Shown piece by piece: positions 26,305 through 35,223 of a stretch of 64,000 nucleotides of DNA. The notes under the pieces are model-generated. The model was given only the letters and a program-made list of their open reading frames with translations. It ran no database searches and had not been told where the DNA came from. Where the stretch lies: NCBI GenBank assembly GCA_035995025.1, contig DASYKY010000027.1:1-64000 (forward strand), in the 5' to 3' direction. Origin of the DNA: Actinophytocola sp035995025 (GTDB taxonomy: Bacteria; Actinomycetota; Actinomycetes; Mycobacteriales; Pseudonocardiaceae). The stretch's first letter is position 1; every line of letters starts with the position of its first letter. Made by a program: the position numbers and the translations under genes.

Positions 26305-26934
26305 TCAGCGCAGCGCGGAAACCGTCGACGCGGCGATCAAGGGAACAGTCTTGCAGAGCTTCGCCATGGGTGTGACCGGCCGATCGGCGGGGTTGCCCAT
26401 GCCGTACGCGATCCACACGAACTGGCCGTCGTGCACGTCCAGCACGCCGAAACAGGTGTAGGCCGACGCCGAGTTGCGCAGCACGTACAGCGGGTAGCCC
26501 TCCGCGTCGAACTCCGTGACCTCGGCGTTCGCGGTCTGGACGAACTCGCCGGCGTCCTTGTCCCGCACCGCGATCAGGGTGAGGCCGAGGTTGTTGTCGA
26601 TCCCGCCGGAGAAGCAGTCCTTGTTGCCGGGGAACAGGCTCGAGGTGCCGCCGACCGGCGCCCGGCCGTCGAGCCCGTACCTGCGCACCGGCACCTTGTT
26701 CAGGACACCGCAGATGTCGAGCGGCGTGAGGTCGATGTTCTTCGGCCGCTGGGGGCTCTCCCGCGACGGCTCGATCGAGGTGGTGGTGGTGGTTTCGGTC
26801 GGTTCGTCCGTCCGGTCCGTTGTGGTCGGCGAGGTGTCGCCGGCCGTCGGCTTCCCCGCCTCCGTGGTGGAGCAACCAGCGACGAGCAGCAGGGACGCGA
26901 GCGCGATGCCCGAGATACGGGTGGAGGTCCGCAT
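26305..26934 (-). CDS. DUF3558 lipoprotein
   Basis: 209 residues: signal peptide with lipobox VAGC (Cys about residue 21), a Thr/Ser/Pro-rich linker, then a DUF3558 domain with DICGVLNKVPVRRYGL and paired Cys (CGVL, CFSG, TCFG, LCKT). DUF3558 lipoproteins accompany ESX genes in Pseudonocardiales; their role is unknown. It is upstream of the PPE-like genes on the same strand and divergent from the gene at 26981. A paralogue lies at 58150-58782. Confidence 0.85.
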   Translation of the reverse strand: MRTSTRISGIALASLLLVAGCSTTEAGKPTAGDTSPTTTDRTDEPTETTTTTSIEPSRESPQRPKNIDLTPLDICGVLNKVPVRRYGLDGRAPVGGTSSLFPGNKDCFSGGIDNNLGLTLIAVRDKDAGEFVQTANAEVTEFDAEGYPLYVLRNSASAYTCFGVLDVHDGQFVWIAYGMGNPADRPVTPMAKLCKTVPLIAASTVSALR

Positions 26935-26980
26935 GGTCGGTCAACCTACCGATTGGGCCGAACGGACCTACGATGTGGCC

Positions 26981-27556
26981 ATGTCGGAGCAGTCAGCTGA
27001 GCCGGTGCCGCCGCCGGAGATCACCCCGGCGATGCGGGCGAGTGCGCGGGCGAACCCGAGCACCTGGCTGTACGTGATCGACCCGGCCCTCGACGCGGAC
27101 GCGGACGTCCCGCCGTGGGGCGTGGTGGGCGCCTACCCCGTCGACGCGCGCGGCGAGATCGCCGGGACGTTCCGGCGCAACACGGCCTACCGCCCGTCGC
27201 CGACCGCGCTGCGCATGCCGGAACCGGCCAGCGACCTGGAGCGGACACTGCAGCTGATCAGCTCCGGGCACGTGCACCGGGCGCAGCTGCCGGCCGCCGT
27301 GCTGCGGGCGCCGCTGCTGCTGTACGCGACCTCGCCGCAGGACCGCTCGGTCACCGGCTTCCCGGGCCGCGACGGCTCGGTCGTGGTGCCGGCCTGCACG
27401 TCGGTCGCGTGCGTGCCGAACGCGTGGCCGGGCTGGCGCCAGATCACCGGCCGCGACCTGGTGCCGCTGCTGAACGGGTACCCGCTGGTGCTCAACCCGG
27501 CCGGGCCGATCGCGGCGACGGTGCCCGCCCACGAGCTCAGGAGAGCCAGCGGCTGA
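26981..27556 (+). CDS. Type VII secretion-associated protein (hypothetical)
   Basis: 191 residues, soluble, no signal peptide. Visible stretches are ANPSTWLYVIDPALDADADV and VPPWGVVGAYPVDARGEI near residues 25-60, and QLISSGHVHRAQLPAAVLRA and VPACTSVACVPNAWPGWRQI later. This resembles the short type VII secretion-system-associated proteins with an SseB-like half that recur near ESX genes in actinomycetes. Function unknown. The ATG at 26981 has a weak ribosome site. Its 3' end overlaps the converging GGDEF-EAL gene by 20 bp. Confidence 0.65.
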   Translation: MSEQSAEPVPPPEITPAMRASARANPSTWLYVIDPALDADADVPPWGVVGAYPVDARGEIAGTFRRNTAYRPSPTALRMPEPASDLERTLQLISSGHVHRAQLPAAVLRAPLLLYATSPQDRSVTGFPGRDGSVVVPACTSVACVPNAWPGWRQITGRDLVPLLNGYPLVLNPAGPIAATVPAHELRRASG

Positions 27557-29627
27557 TCTCCTCCGGCGGGCCCGGCCTCGCGTACAGCCAGCCCTGCGCG
27601 GAGTCGGCGCCGATCGCGCGCAGCCGGTCGGCCTGCTCGCGGGTCTCGACACCCTCGGCGATCACGTCCAGCTTCAGCGTGTGGGCCAGCGACACGAGCG
27701 CGGTCACGATCTGGGCGTCCACGGTGTCCGCCTCCTGCGCCCGCAGCCCCTCGACGAACGAGCCGGCGATCTTCAGCGCGTGCACCGGCAGGTGGCGCAG
27801 GTAGGACAGGTTCGAGTAGCCGGTGCCGAAGTCGTCGATGGCGATCCGGATGCCGTGGTCCACGAGCCTGCGCAACGCCGCGAGCGGCTCGCCGGTGGTG
27901 CCCATGATCGCGCTCTCGGTGAGCTCCAGCTGCAGGCTCGTCGGCGGCAGGCCGGCGGCGCGCACGACCGCGACGATGTCCTCGACCAGCCCTGGCTCGC
28001 CGACCTGGCGGGCCGCGAGGTTCACGCTCACCATCGGCTCGATGCCGCCCAGCCGCGCCCACTGCGCCGCCTGCCGGCACGACTGCTCGAGCACCCACAG
28101 GCCCAGCGGCACGATCAGCCCGGTCTCCTCGGCGAGCCCGATGAACCGGTCCGGCCCGAGCCTGCCGAACTCCGGGTGCGCCCAGCGCACCAGCGCCTCG
28201 ACGCCCAGCAGGTGGCCGTCGGACAGCCGCACGATCGGCTGGTAGTCGACGTAGAACTCGCCGCGCTCCAAGGCGGCCGGCATCGCCGTGGACAGCGTGA
28301 TCCGGGCGATCTCGCGGGCGTTGCGCTCCAGGTCGAACCAGGCCCACCGGTTCTTGCCGTCGACCTTGGCCCAGTGCAGCGTGACGTCCACGTCCCGCAT
28401 CGCGTCCGCCGGCGTGGACGTCGACACCGCGCGCTCCACGATGCCTACGCTCGCCGACACGGTCAGCCGGTGGCCGCCGACCTGCGCGGGCTCGGCCACC
28501 GCGGCGAGGATCCGCTCGGCCAGCGCGGTCAGCCCGGCCATGCCGGTGGTGCGCTCGACGAGCACGACGAACTCGTCGCCACCCATCCGGGCCAGCAGCC
28601 GCCCCGGCGCGTCGACCAGCTTGTGCAGCCGCTCCGCGACCTGCACGAGCAGCTGGTCGCCGACGACGTGGCCGAGCGTGTCGTTGATCGCCTTGAAGCC
28701 GTCGAGGTCGACGTAGCAGAGCCCGACCCGCTGCCCCTCGCCCGCGGCGAACGCGGCGTTGAGCCGCTCGGTGAACAGCGCCCGGTTGCCCAGGCCGGTC
28801 AACGGGTCGTGGTTGGCCTGGTGGCGCAGCTTCTCCGACAGCATGTGCCGCTCGGTGTTGTCCTCCACCATGCCGACCAGCAGCTGCGGCGCGCCGTGCT
28901 CGTCGCGCACCAGCGAGACCGTCACGTTCGTCCACAGTGGAGTGCCGTCGCGCCTGCGGAAGCGCCGCTCGATCCGGTAGTGGTCGCGCTCGCCGGCCAC
29001 CATCTCCTCGAAGTAGCGGCGCAGCTCCGGCGGGTCGTCCGGGTGGAAGAAGTCGGCGAGGTGGCGGTCGTGCATCTGCTCCGGCCGCAGCCCCAGCATC
29101 GCCGTCATCGACGCGTTGACCTCGAGCAGCCGCCCGGACGTGTCGGTGATGCCGATGCCGATCGCGGCATCGGAGAACATCGCGCGGAACCGGGCCTCGC
29201 TGGTGCGCCGGGCCGCCTCGGCGCTGTCCTTGGCCTCGAGCGCGGACCGGCGCAACGACTCCTGCTCGGCGAAGATCTGCTCGTGCGAGGCGCGGGCGAA
29301 CCCGGCCGCGAGCTCGGCCAGCACGTCGGTCAGCCGCTCGGACCCGGCGAGCCGGTCGGCCACCAGCCGCACGGTGGCGCTGAGCGCCTCCGGCGCGATG
29401 AACCGCTGCCGCACGATCTCGCCGCCGACCCACCGCACGCGCTCGGGCTCCCACTCGGGAGCGGCCGCGGCGGCCATCAGGACGGCGGCGAGCTCACCCA
29501 CCCGTTCGAGTAGCACCGTCCGTTCGGTGGCCACGAATGCCGTCTCCGAGAGCGCACTGACCCACGCCGCGGTGAACTCCTCGCGGCCGGACCTTGTCGC
29601 GCCTGCCACCGTCACACCTTCCGGCAC
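27537..29627 (-). CDS. PAS-GGDEF-EAL cyclic-di-GMP enzyme
   Basis: 696 residues, no membrane segments. Helical N-terminus (1-130), PAS domain (about 145-265, FRAMFSDAAIGIGITDTSGR), GGDEF domain (about 275-430) with intact MGGDEF and no RxxD inhibitory site at the usual place, and EAL domain (about 445-690). EAL residues are mostly intact: GVEALVRW, VSVNLAAR, LELTESAI, DDFGTGYSN, AEGVET, AQGWLYARP; the usual KID is KIA here. It could both make and degrade c-di-GMP, as in Streptomyces CdgB/RmdB-type regulators. The start is uncertain: GTG at 29627 or GTG 12 bp further in. Confidence 0.88.
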   Translation of the reverse strand: MPEGVTVAGATRSGREEFTAAWVSALSETAFVATERTVLLERVGELAAVLMAAAAAPEWEPERVRWVGGEIVRQRFIAPEALSATVRLVADRLAGSERLTDVLAELAAGFARASHEQIFAEQESLRRSALEAKDSAEAARRTSEARFRAMFSDAAIGIGITDTSGRLLEVNASMTAMLGLRPEQMHDRHLADFFHPDDPPELRRYFEEMVAGERDHYRIERRFRRRDGTPLWTNVTVSLVRDEHGAPQLLVGMVEDNTERHMLSEKLRHQANHDPLTGLGNRALFTERLNAAFAAGEGQRVGLCYVDLDGFKAINDTLGHVVGDQLLVQVAERLHKLVDAPGRLLARMGGDEFVVLVERTTGMAGLTALAERILAAVAEPAQVGGHRLTVSASVGIVERAVSTSTPADAMRDVDVTLHWAKVDGKNRWAWFDLERNAREIARITLSTAMPAALERGEFYVDYQPIVRLSDGHLLGVEALVRWAHPEFGRLGPDRFIGLAEETGLIVPLGLWVLEQSCRQAAQWARLGGIEPMVSVNLAARQVGEPGLVEDIVAVVRAAGLPPTSLQLELTESAIMGTTGEPLAALRRLVDHGIRIAIDDFGTGYSNLSYLRHLPVHALKIAGSFVEGLRAQEADTVDAQIVTALVSLAHTLKLDVIAEGVETREQADRLRAIGADSAQGWLYARPGPPEEISRWLS

Positions 29628-29905
29628 CGTTCCGTCGGACAGCCTGCTCCACGGTATCCCGAAGGATACGGCTGCCCATCACACTCCGTCCACGATCACA
29701 TCCCGACCGTTAACACTGGTCACCACGCCGCAGAGCTTAAGGTGGCCCACTGACACAACGACCAGCAGTTCAAAACGTTATCGAACTCGCTGTTACTAAT
29801 TCACCGGACAGCGTGACAAACCGGTAGTCGGCGACCACAATCGGTATCTTGGCAGCTCCGGCCCGTGAGCTGCTGACGCGAGGGCGATTCGGAAAGGGCG
29901 TTCAC
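29628..29905. other. Intergenic region between the GGDEF-EAL and lysozyme genes
   Basis: 278 bp between divergent genes, noticeably richer in A+T than its surroundings (for example TTCAAAACGTTATCGAAC near 29770), as expected for two promoters. I see no conserved riboswitch core in front of the lysozyme gene. A GGAAAGGG ribosome site ends it at 29891-29898. Confidence 0.5.
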
Positions 29906-30769
29906 ATGAACCGTCTCTTCCGCGACAGACGTCGCGGACTGATCGCGGCCGGAGCCGTGGCCGCAACGCTGATACTGGCCGGGGTCGCCGCCCCGGCTCT
30001 GGCCGACCAGACCGCCACCCCTGCCGGCGGTCAGAGCTCGGTCGACGCGATGGTCCAGCAGTACGACCACCCGATGGGTTCGCAGATCCGCAAGCACGAG
30101 GGCGTCGCCCAGATGCCCCGCTCCGTCAACCCCGCCGACGTCGGCGTGCTGGCCTCCGTGGCGGGCATCGACGTCAGCGGCTGGCAGGGCAACGTCGACT
30201 GGGCCGCCCAGTGGAACGCGGGAAAGCGGTTCGTCTGGGTGAAGGCGACGGAGAACACCAACTACACCAACCCGTACTTCAACCAGCAGTACGGCGGCTC
30301 CTACAGCCAGGGCTTCATCCGCGGCGCGTACCACTTCGCCACACCGAACACCTCGAGCGGCGCGGCACAGGCGAACTACTTCAGCGCCCACGGCGGCGGC
30401 TGGTCGGGCGACGGCAAGACGCTGCCCGGCGCGCTGGACATGGAGTACAACCCGTACGGGGCGACCTGCTACGGGCTGTCCCCGGCCGCGATGACCCAGT
30501 GGATCCTGGACTTCAGCAACACGTACAAGGCCAGGTGGAACAAGTACCCGGCGATCTACACGTCGACCAGCTGGTGGACCCAGTGCGTCAGCGGCGACTT
30601 CAGCAGCACGAACCCGCTGTGGGTGGCGCGGTACGCGTCCGCGCCGGGAGCCCTGCCGCCCAACTGGGGCTTCTACACGGTGTGGCAGTTCAGCTCCTCA
30701 CCGATCGACCAGAACACGTTCAACGGTGACCTGAGCCGGCTGACCGCGTTCGCCACCAACCACGACTGA
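29906..30769 (+). CDS. Secreted GH25 lysozyme (N-acetylmuramidase)
   Basis: 287 residues. Signal peptide ends near APALA-DQ (about residue 35), followed by an about 60-residue pro-like segment and a GH25 domain: GIDVSGWQGNVDW with a catalytic Asp, VWVKATENTNYTNPYF, GAYHFATPNTS, ALDMEYNPYG with the catalytic Glu, and WVARYASAPG, VWQFSSSP. Hydrolyses beta-1,4 bonds of peptidoglycan outside the cell, close to cellosyl/lysozyme M1. The ATG at 29906 has GGAAAGGG upstream. Followed by a strong terminator hairpin. Confidence 0.93.
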   Translation: MNRLFRDRRRGLIAAGAVAATLILAGVAAPALADQTATPAGGQSSVDAMVQQYDHPMGSQIRKHEGVAQMPRSVNPADVGVLASVAGIDVSGWQGNVDWAAQWNAGKRFVWVKATENTNYTNPYFNQQYGGSYSQGFIRGAYHFATPNTSSGAAQANYFSAHGGGWSGDGKTLPGALDMEYNPYGATCYGLSPAAMTQWILDFSNTYKARWNKYPAIYTSTSWWTQCVSGDFSSTNPLWVARYASAPGALPPNWGFYTVWQFSSSPIDQNTFNGDLSRLTAFATNHD

Positions 30770-30785
30770 CAACGGTTCGACCCCT

Positions 30786-30829
30786 CGAAGGGGGCCGTTC
30801 GCCCACCAGTGGGGCGAGGGCCCCCTTCG
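30786..30829 (+). terminator. Hairpin terminator of the lysozyme gene
   Basis: An 11-bp perfect stem, CGAAGGGGGCC (30786-30796) with GGCCCCCTTCG (30819-30829), enclosing a second small stem (CGCCC/GGGCG), lies 16 bp after the lysozyme stop. A short T-containing run (CGTCCCTTAT) follows. Confidence 0.75.
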
Positions 30830-30924
30830 TCCCTTATAAGCTCCCGCGTGGATCGGGAACGAAGTCCCCCGCGAGCACGTCGGACTTCCGGGCAGGCACG
30901 TTCTCCGGGGAGGGAAGCTCACCA

Positions 30925-32004
30925 ATGACGTACCCACAGCAGCCGTACGGCCAGCAGCCCGACCCGTACGGGCAGGGCCAGCAGCCCGGCCAGTACGGGG
31001 GCGGGTACCAGACGCCGCAGGGGGGCTACCCGCAGACCGGCGGCCAGCCGCAGCAGGGCTATCCCGGCTACGACCCGACCGCGCAGTACCCGAACCCGCA
31101 GTACCAGAACCCGCAGTACGGCGGCTTCCCCGGTGGCCAGTACGGCGGCTACGGCCCGCCGCCCCCGCCGAAGAAGAACACCGGCGTGATCGTGGCCGTG
31201 ATCGCCATCGTCGTGCTGCTGCTCGGCGGGCTCGGCATCACCGGGTTCGTCGCGCCCGGCTTCTTCCTCAGCGACGACAAGAACACCGCGGGCGGTGGCG
31301 GCGGGGACGACGACTCCGGCGCCGACGCCTTCATCGACAAGCTGGTCAAGGCCGCCGACGGCAAGGACAAATCCGCGCTGCGTGGCATGTCCTGCAAGGA
31401 CGCCGAGGACAACGTCACCCAGGCGATCACCGACATCGACGACATCGACGGCGCCACGCTGAAGAAGACGAACAACGACTCCGCCTCGAAGGCCACCGCG
31501 GTCCTCGACATCACCTTCGACGGCAGCTCCCACGAGTTCAACGCGGTGGTCGTCAGGGACAGCAGCGACTGGTGCTGGAAGGACATCGCCGCCTCCAGCG
31601 GCGGTGGCGGCCTGCCGGCCCCGCCGTCCTCGACGTCCTCGCCGGACGAGACCGGCATCGCCACCGGTGAGCCGCCGCCGTCCGGCGGCAGCGGCGGCGG
31701 TGGCGGCGGCGGCTCCGCCGAGGGCCAGACGTTCGTCCAGGGCTTCCTCGACGCGCTCAACGGCGGCGACGCCGCGAGCGCGAAGACCAAGCTGTGCCCG
31801 GACAGCACGAGCCAGGGCGACGTCGACGACGCCGTGACCGGCAAGGCGAACCTGCAGATGGACACGTCCGGCATGGAGGCGCAGGACCAGTACATCGGCG
31901 TCGACCTCAAGGGCACCCTCAAGGGCGCACCGACGTCGGCCGCCCGCACCAGCGCCTTCCTCGAGGACGGCGGTTGGTGCATCTTCACCTTCTACGCGTT
32001 CTGA
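30925..32004 (+). CDS. Membrane protein with Gln/Pro/Tyr-rich N-terminus and two NTF2-like extracellular repeats
   Basis: 359 residues. Residues 1-85 are a disordered QQPYGQQ/QGGYP-type repeat ending in PPPPPKKN; one membrane helix follows (GVIVAVIAIVVLLLGGLGIT, about 88-108), then two similar outside domains (about 130-220 and 275-359) separated by a Gly/Ser/Pro linker. Each outer domain has the pattern FIDKLVKAADGKDKSAL / FVQGFLDALNGGDAASAK, one or two Cys and a DWCW/GGWC end, resembling DUF4878-type NTF2-like folds. Probable type II membrane protein; function unknown. Confidence 0.75.
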   Translation: MTYPQQPYGQQPDPYGQGQQPGQYGGGYQTPQGGYPQTGGQPQQGYPGYDPTAQYPNPQYQNPQYGGFPGGQYGGYGPPPPPKKNTGVIVAVIAIVVLLLGGLGITGFVAPGFFLSDDKNTAGGGGGDDDSGADAFIDKLVKAADGKDKSALRGMSCKDAEDNVTQAITDIDDIDGATLKKTNNDSASKATAVLDITFDGSSHEFNAVVVRDSSDWCWKDIAASSGGGGLPAPPSSTSSPDETGIATGEPPPSGGSGGGGGGGSAEGQTFVQGFLDALNGGDAASAKTKLCPDSTSQGDVDDAVTGKANLQMDTSGMEAQDQYIGVDLKGTLKGAPTSAARTSAFLEDGGWCIFTFYAF

Positions 32005-32038
32005 CCTTTCGCGTGATGCCGCCGCCCAGGGGCTGCCG

Positions 32039-33205
32039 ATGAACGTGGTGTTCCTCGTTCTCGGCGCGGTCGCCCTGGCCGGCGGCATCGCAATCTGGGT
32101 GGCCTGGCACGTGCACGCGGGCGCGCACGCCCGGCAGAACCTGCGGCTCGTCGGCACCATCCTCGGCGCGCTCGGCGTGTTCGCGCTCGTCGCGGGTTGG
32201 CTGCTGACCGGTTCGGGCGTCGATCGCGACGAGGCGCTGAAGACCGGCGGGCTCGCGGCCGGCTCGGTCGTCGCGCTGTACGCACTGTGGCTCAACGACC
32301 GGCGGCGGCGCGTGGACGAAGAGCGGCAGGAGCTCGAGCGGCAACGTCAGGACCTGGAGAGCAGCCGCGCGGAGCACGATCGCGAACGCGCGGCCGACGA
32401 GCGTTTCCTGCGGGCGGTCGAGCTGCTCGGCAACGACGCGGACCAGGTGCGGGTCGGGGCGTTGCACGCGCTGGCCGGGCTGGCGCGCAGCAGGCCGTCG
32501 TACACGCAGGACGTGCTGGACGTGATCTGCTCCTACCTGCGGCGCCCGTTCGACCACCCGCGCTACGCCGCCCGCCGCGGCGCTGCGATGCCCGACGGCG
32601 CGGACGCGCTGACGGAGGCCGACCGCTGGCTGCAGGTGCGGCTGACCGCGCAGCGGCTGATCGCGGACCTGCTGCCGGAGGTGGGGACGCCGGACGCGCA
32701 GGCGTACAACCTGGACCTGCACGGGGCGACACTGGAGTACTTCGACGTGTCGGAGCGGGTGATCGGCCAGCTGCGGGCGCGCGAGCTGAACCTGTACGAG
32801 TCGAACTCGTTCCACCACTGCGAGATGCACGGCCCCGCGTGGTTCACCGGCAGCCGCAACTGGGGCCGGCTGTACGTGCACGACGTGGACTTCCGCGACC
32901 GCTCGTGGTTCAGCCGCTTCACGTCGAAGAACCTGGTCGACTTCGCCCGCACGGCCTTCCACGGCGCGACGAAGTTCGCATCGTCCACATGGGACGGCCC
33001 GGTGTCGTTCGCGGAGGCGACGTTCGACCACAACGTGGACTTCACGAAGGCGGCCTTCCACGGCGACCTGGACCTCCGGGTATCCGGCGGCCTCACCGGC
33101 CGCACGATCGGCATGACCGTCTCGATGCGCCACCAGCACGACCTCCCAGCCGCCTGGCAGGTGGACACGTCCCGCGACGAGGAAACCGGCCTGGTCCGAT
33201 CCTGA
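32039..33205 (+). CDS. Membrane protein with pentapeptide-repeat domain
   Basis: 388 residues. Two or three N-terminal membrane helices (VFLVLGAVALAGGIAIWVAW, TILGALGVFALVAGWLL, GGLAAGSVVALYALWL), a charged coiled coil (RRRVDEERQELERQRQDLES, about residues 88-125), a helical domain with ELLGNDADQVRVGALHALAGL, and C-terminal pentapeptide-like repeats (A(D/N)LxF-type, e.g. FARTAFHGATKF, FAEATFDHNVDF). The layout is common in actinomycete membrane proteins of unknown function. It follows the previous gene by 34 bp and may be cotranscribed. Confidence 0.8.
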   Translation: MNVVFLVLGAVALAGGIAIWVAWHVHAGAHARQNLRLVGTILGALGVFALVAGWLLTGSGVDRDEALKTGGLAAGSVVALYALWLNDRRRRVDEERQELERQRQDLESSRAEHDRERAADERFLRAVELLGNDADQVRVGALHALAGLARSRPSYTQDVLDVICSYLRRPFDHPRYAARRGAAMPDGADALTEADRWLQVRLTAQRLIADLLPEVGTPDAQAYNLDLHGATLEYFDVSERVIGQLRARELNLYESNSFHHCEMHGPAWFTGSRNWGRLYVHDVDFRDRSWFSRFTSKNLVDFARTAFHGATKFASSTWDGPVSFAEATFDHNVDFTKAAFHGDLDLRVSGGLTGRTIGMTVSMRHQHDLPAAWQVDTSRDEETGLVRS

Positions 33206-33207
33206 CG

Positions 33208-33468
33208 TCAGCGGCGCTTCCCGCGCATGGCCTTGATCAGGTCCACCAGCCGCTGCATGGGTTCGTCGCGGACGCTGAACGCCGCAACCCACACCAGGGC
33301 CAGAGTCGCGAAGAAGAACAAGACGACGAGGGTCAGTACGCCCGATGACCATGCGACGTGGAACAAGGTCGCGACGGTGGCCAGCACGTTAACCAGTACG
33401 AGTACTGCTAGAAGCGCACGAAGACGGGCTCGCACGAGCCCCGGTGGCTTTTGCTCAACGTCCGGCAT
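33208..33468 (-). CDS. Small two-helix membrane protein (hypothetical)
   Basis: 86 residues with two membrane helices (LLAVLVLVNVLATVATLFHVA and SGVLTLVVLFFFATLALVWVA) and a basic tail ending KAMRGKRR. The ATG at 33468 has GAGGTGGGGG just upstream; longer in-frame starts have no ribosome site. It starts 29 bp after the stop of the unknown gene at 33498 and may share its transcript. Function unknown. Confidence 0.6.
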   Translation of the reverse strand: MPDVEQKPPGLVRARLRALLAVLVLVNVLATVATLFHVAWSSGVLTLVVLFFFATLALVWVAAFSVRDEPMQRLVDLIKAMRGKRR

Positions 33469-33497
33469 GTGCCCCCACCTCATCAGGGAGCGAGCGG

Positions 33498-34655
33498 TCA
33501 AGGAACCGGCCACGCTATCGCCAGGCCGTAGTTCGCCCGCGGCTGACACGCGTCAGCAAACGTATGCGCCGCAAAGCCTTGTGAGGTCACCTCCACCCAT
33601 CGGTCGTCGGCCTCGCCCAGGCGAGGGCGAATGTATCTTTCTTGTTCTGGAACATCGGCGTACCACCACAGGGCGTCCGGGAGGTCGTCAGGGTCGAAAC
33701 TTACTCGGATGGTCAGACCGCTCACTGGAATCACGCTGTTCAAGATTCGTCCCGGAGCAATTCCGTGATGATCCACTTCGACGTTGACGGCTCGTCGGGC
33801 GGTGTTGACGGTGCCAGCGATACGTGCCTCTGATGAGAAAAAGTGTTGTTCCCCTCGCCGCAGTGGTCTCGGGAACCACAATTTGGTGAGCACCGGCTCG
33901 CCAGGGCTGGCAGGCATACGTTCCGTACGACATCCCCAGATCGCCTGCACCGGAACGGAACTCGTCGGATCATCGTTTTCCGGCAATGACCACGCCGTGT
34001 AATACTGCACGTCGTTCTGCATCGCGGTGACCAGCCGCTCAGTGACACGACGATCGACAAGCCGCCCTTTCATGAAGACCGTCGTGACGAACAAGTCCGC
34101 GAATACCGGTTGAGCGCCGTCGAATGGAATTCGGTACGTCGCACCGACGAATGCGCGCCAGCCTTCTGGATTCTGCCGGAACTGAGCCAGTCGATTGTCG
34201 ACGGCGTGGCCAAGTCTGCGGACTCCCCTGCCCCAACATCGCCGAAGCGCGTCATACCCTTGCGGCTGGCCCGCAACAGTGGTGCCGAAACCCCCACGAT
34301 CTCGAGCAAAGATCAACCTCTTGTCGATGCTCGACTCACGATTGGCGGAATCGAGATGAAGCGCCGCGACGACGGCGGCTCGCTCGTCGCGCGGTTCGAT
34401 GCCGCGAGCCTCGGCCTGAACGACACGCCAGAACGCCTCACCGCGTGCATTCGGGTCGAGGCCTGGCGGAAAGGTCTCAGCGACGCTGTCGATCAATGCC
34501 CGCAACTCCACCGCCCGCTTCGTCGCGCCGACCGTGCGCGCCAGGTCCGCGAACGCTTGTTGCAAGGTGGCTTCGACCCGATCCGCCCGGCCCGCAGCGA
34601 GCCGGCGCAAACCGGCCTCTCGAGGCGATGGAACGCCGTCCGGCCTACGCGTCAT
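33498..34655 (-). CDS. Hypothetical protein of an accessory type
   Basis: 385 residues, soluble, no signal peptide, no family that I recognise. The N-terminal part is helical (LQQAFADLARTVGATKRAVE, residues about 31-50), the rest looks mostly beta (WGCRTERMPASPGEPVLTKL, VNVEVDHHGIAPGRILNSVI, IRVSFDPDDLPDALWWYADV). The ATG has GGTGAG upstream. The base composition is lower in G+C than its neighbours (36 of 60 from 33841), a sign of transfer. No helix-turn-helix is obvious. It is followed by a small membrane protein gene. Confidence 0.6.
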   Translation of the reverse strand: MTRRPDGVPSPREAGLRRLAAGRADRVEATLQQAFADLARTVGATKRAVELRALIDSVAETFPPGLDPNARGEAFWRVVQAEARGIEPRDERAAVVAALHLDSANRESSIDKRLIFARDRGGFGTTVAGQPQGYDALRRCWGRGVRRLGHAVDNRLAQFRQNPEGWRAFVGATYRIPFDGAQPVFADLFVTTVFMKGRLVDRRVTERLVTAMQNDVQYYTAWSLPENDDPTSSVPVQAIWGCRTERMPASPGEPVLTKLWFPRPLRRGEQHFFSSEARIAGTVNTARRAVNVEVDHHGIAPGRILNSVIPVSGLTIRVSFDPDDLPDALWWYADVPEQERYIRPRLGEADDRWVEVTSQGFAAHTFADACQPRANYGLAIAWPVP

Positions 34656-34841
34656 AACCGCTCACCATCGCTTCACTATCGCCTCACCAAGCTTACGTCT
34701 CGATGGGCGCGTGTTCGGGAACAGTTTGATGACGTCGGCGAACAAGATCCATGCAAAGAGCTGATCTTGACAGCCCGTCACACGTATGGGTGACTTTGCG
34801 ATCACCAGGTCAGGTTGCGCGGCGTTGCGGGAGGCTGGTCG

Positions 34842-35216
34842 ATGCGTCGTGGGGTGCTCGTGGGCGCGGTGGCGGTCGCGCTGCTGACCACAGGCTGCGA
34901 GCCGACGGACGGGTCGGAGTACATGCCGGGGTCCTACAGCGTGCGCGAGTCGGGGGTGTCCTTACGCGCCGGGGGCACGGCCTGCGCCGGCACGCCCGGG
35001 ACGGGCAACTGCCCGACCGTCCTGATGGGGCTGCAGCCGGGGAACAAGCTGTACCCGCTGTGCCAGCGGCGTGGCCAGCTCGTGGGCCGCAACTCGTGGT
35101 GGGTCTACACGGAGGCGCCGCGGGGCAACCGCGGCTGGGTGGCGAGCTGGTTCCTCACCTGCCCGACCAACCGCCTCCCCGGCATCGACGACTGCACCGC
35201 CGACGAGCTGGACTGA
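34842..35216 (+). CDS. Small Cys-rich lipoprotein, possibly SH3-like
   Basis: 124 residues. Signal peptide with lipobox TTGC (about residue 20) followed by EPTDGSEYMPG. The mature part has five more Cys, and its segments SGVSLRAGGTACAG and RNSWWVYTEAPRGNRGWVASWFL resemble a bacterial SH3 (SH3b) domain with the final GWV-type strand. Likely tethered at the cell envelope. The ATG at 34842 has GGGAGG upstream. Converges on purL with a 7-bp gap. Confidence 0.7.
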   Translation: MRRGVLVGAVAVALLTTGCEPTDGSEYMPGSYSVRESGVSLRAGGTACAGTPGTGNCPTVLMGLQPGNKLYPLCQRRGQLVGRNSWWVYTEAPRGNRGWVASWFLTCPTNRLPGIDDCTADELD

Positions 35217-35223
35217 CACGGTC

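Noticed and set aside
29628..29905. A cyclic-di-AMP (ydaO-type) riboswitch in front of the lysozyme gene, as often seen for actinomycete wall hydrolases
   Set aside because: I could not find the conserved ydaO core in the 278 bp; only an A+T-richer promoter-like stretch is visible.
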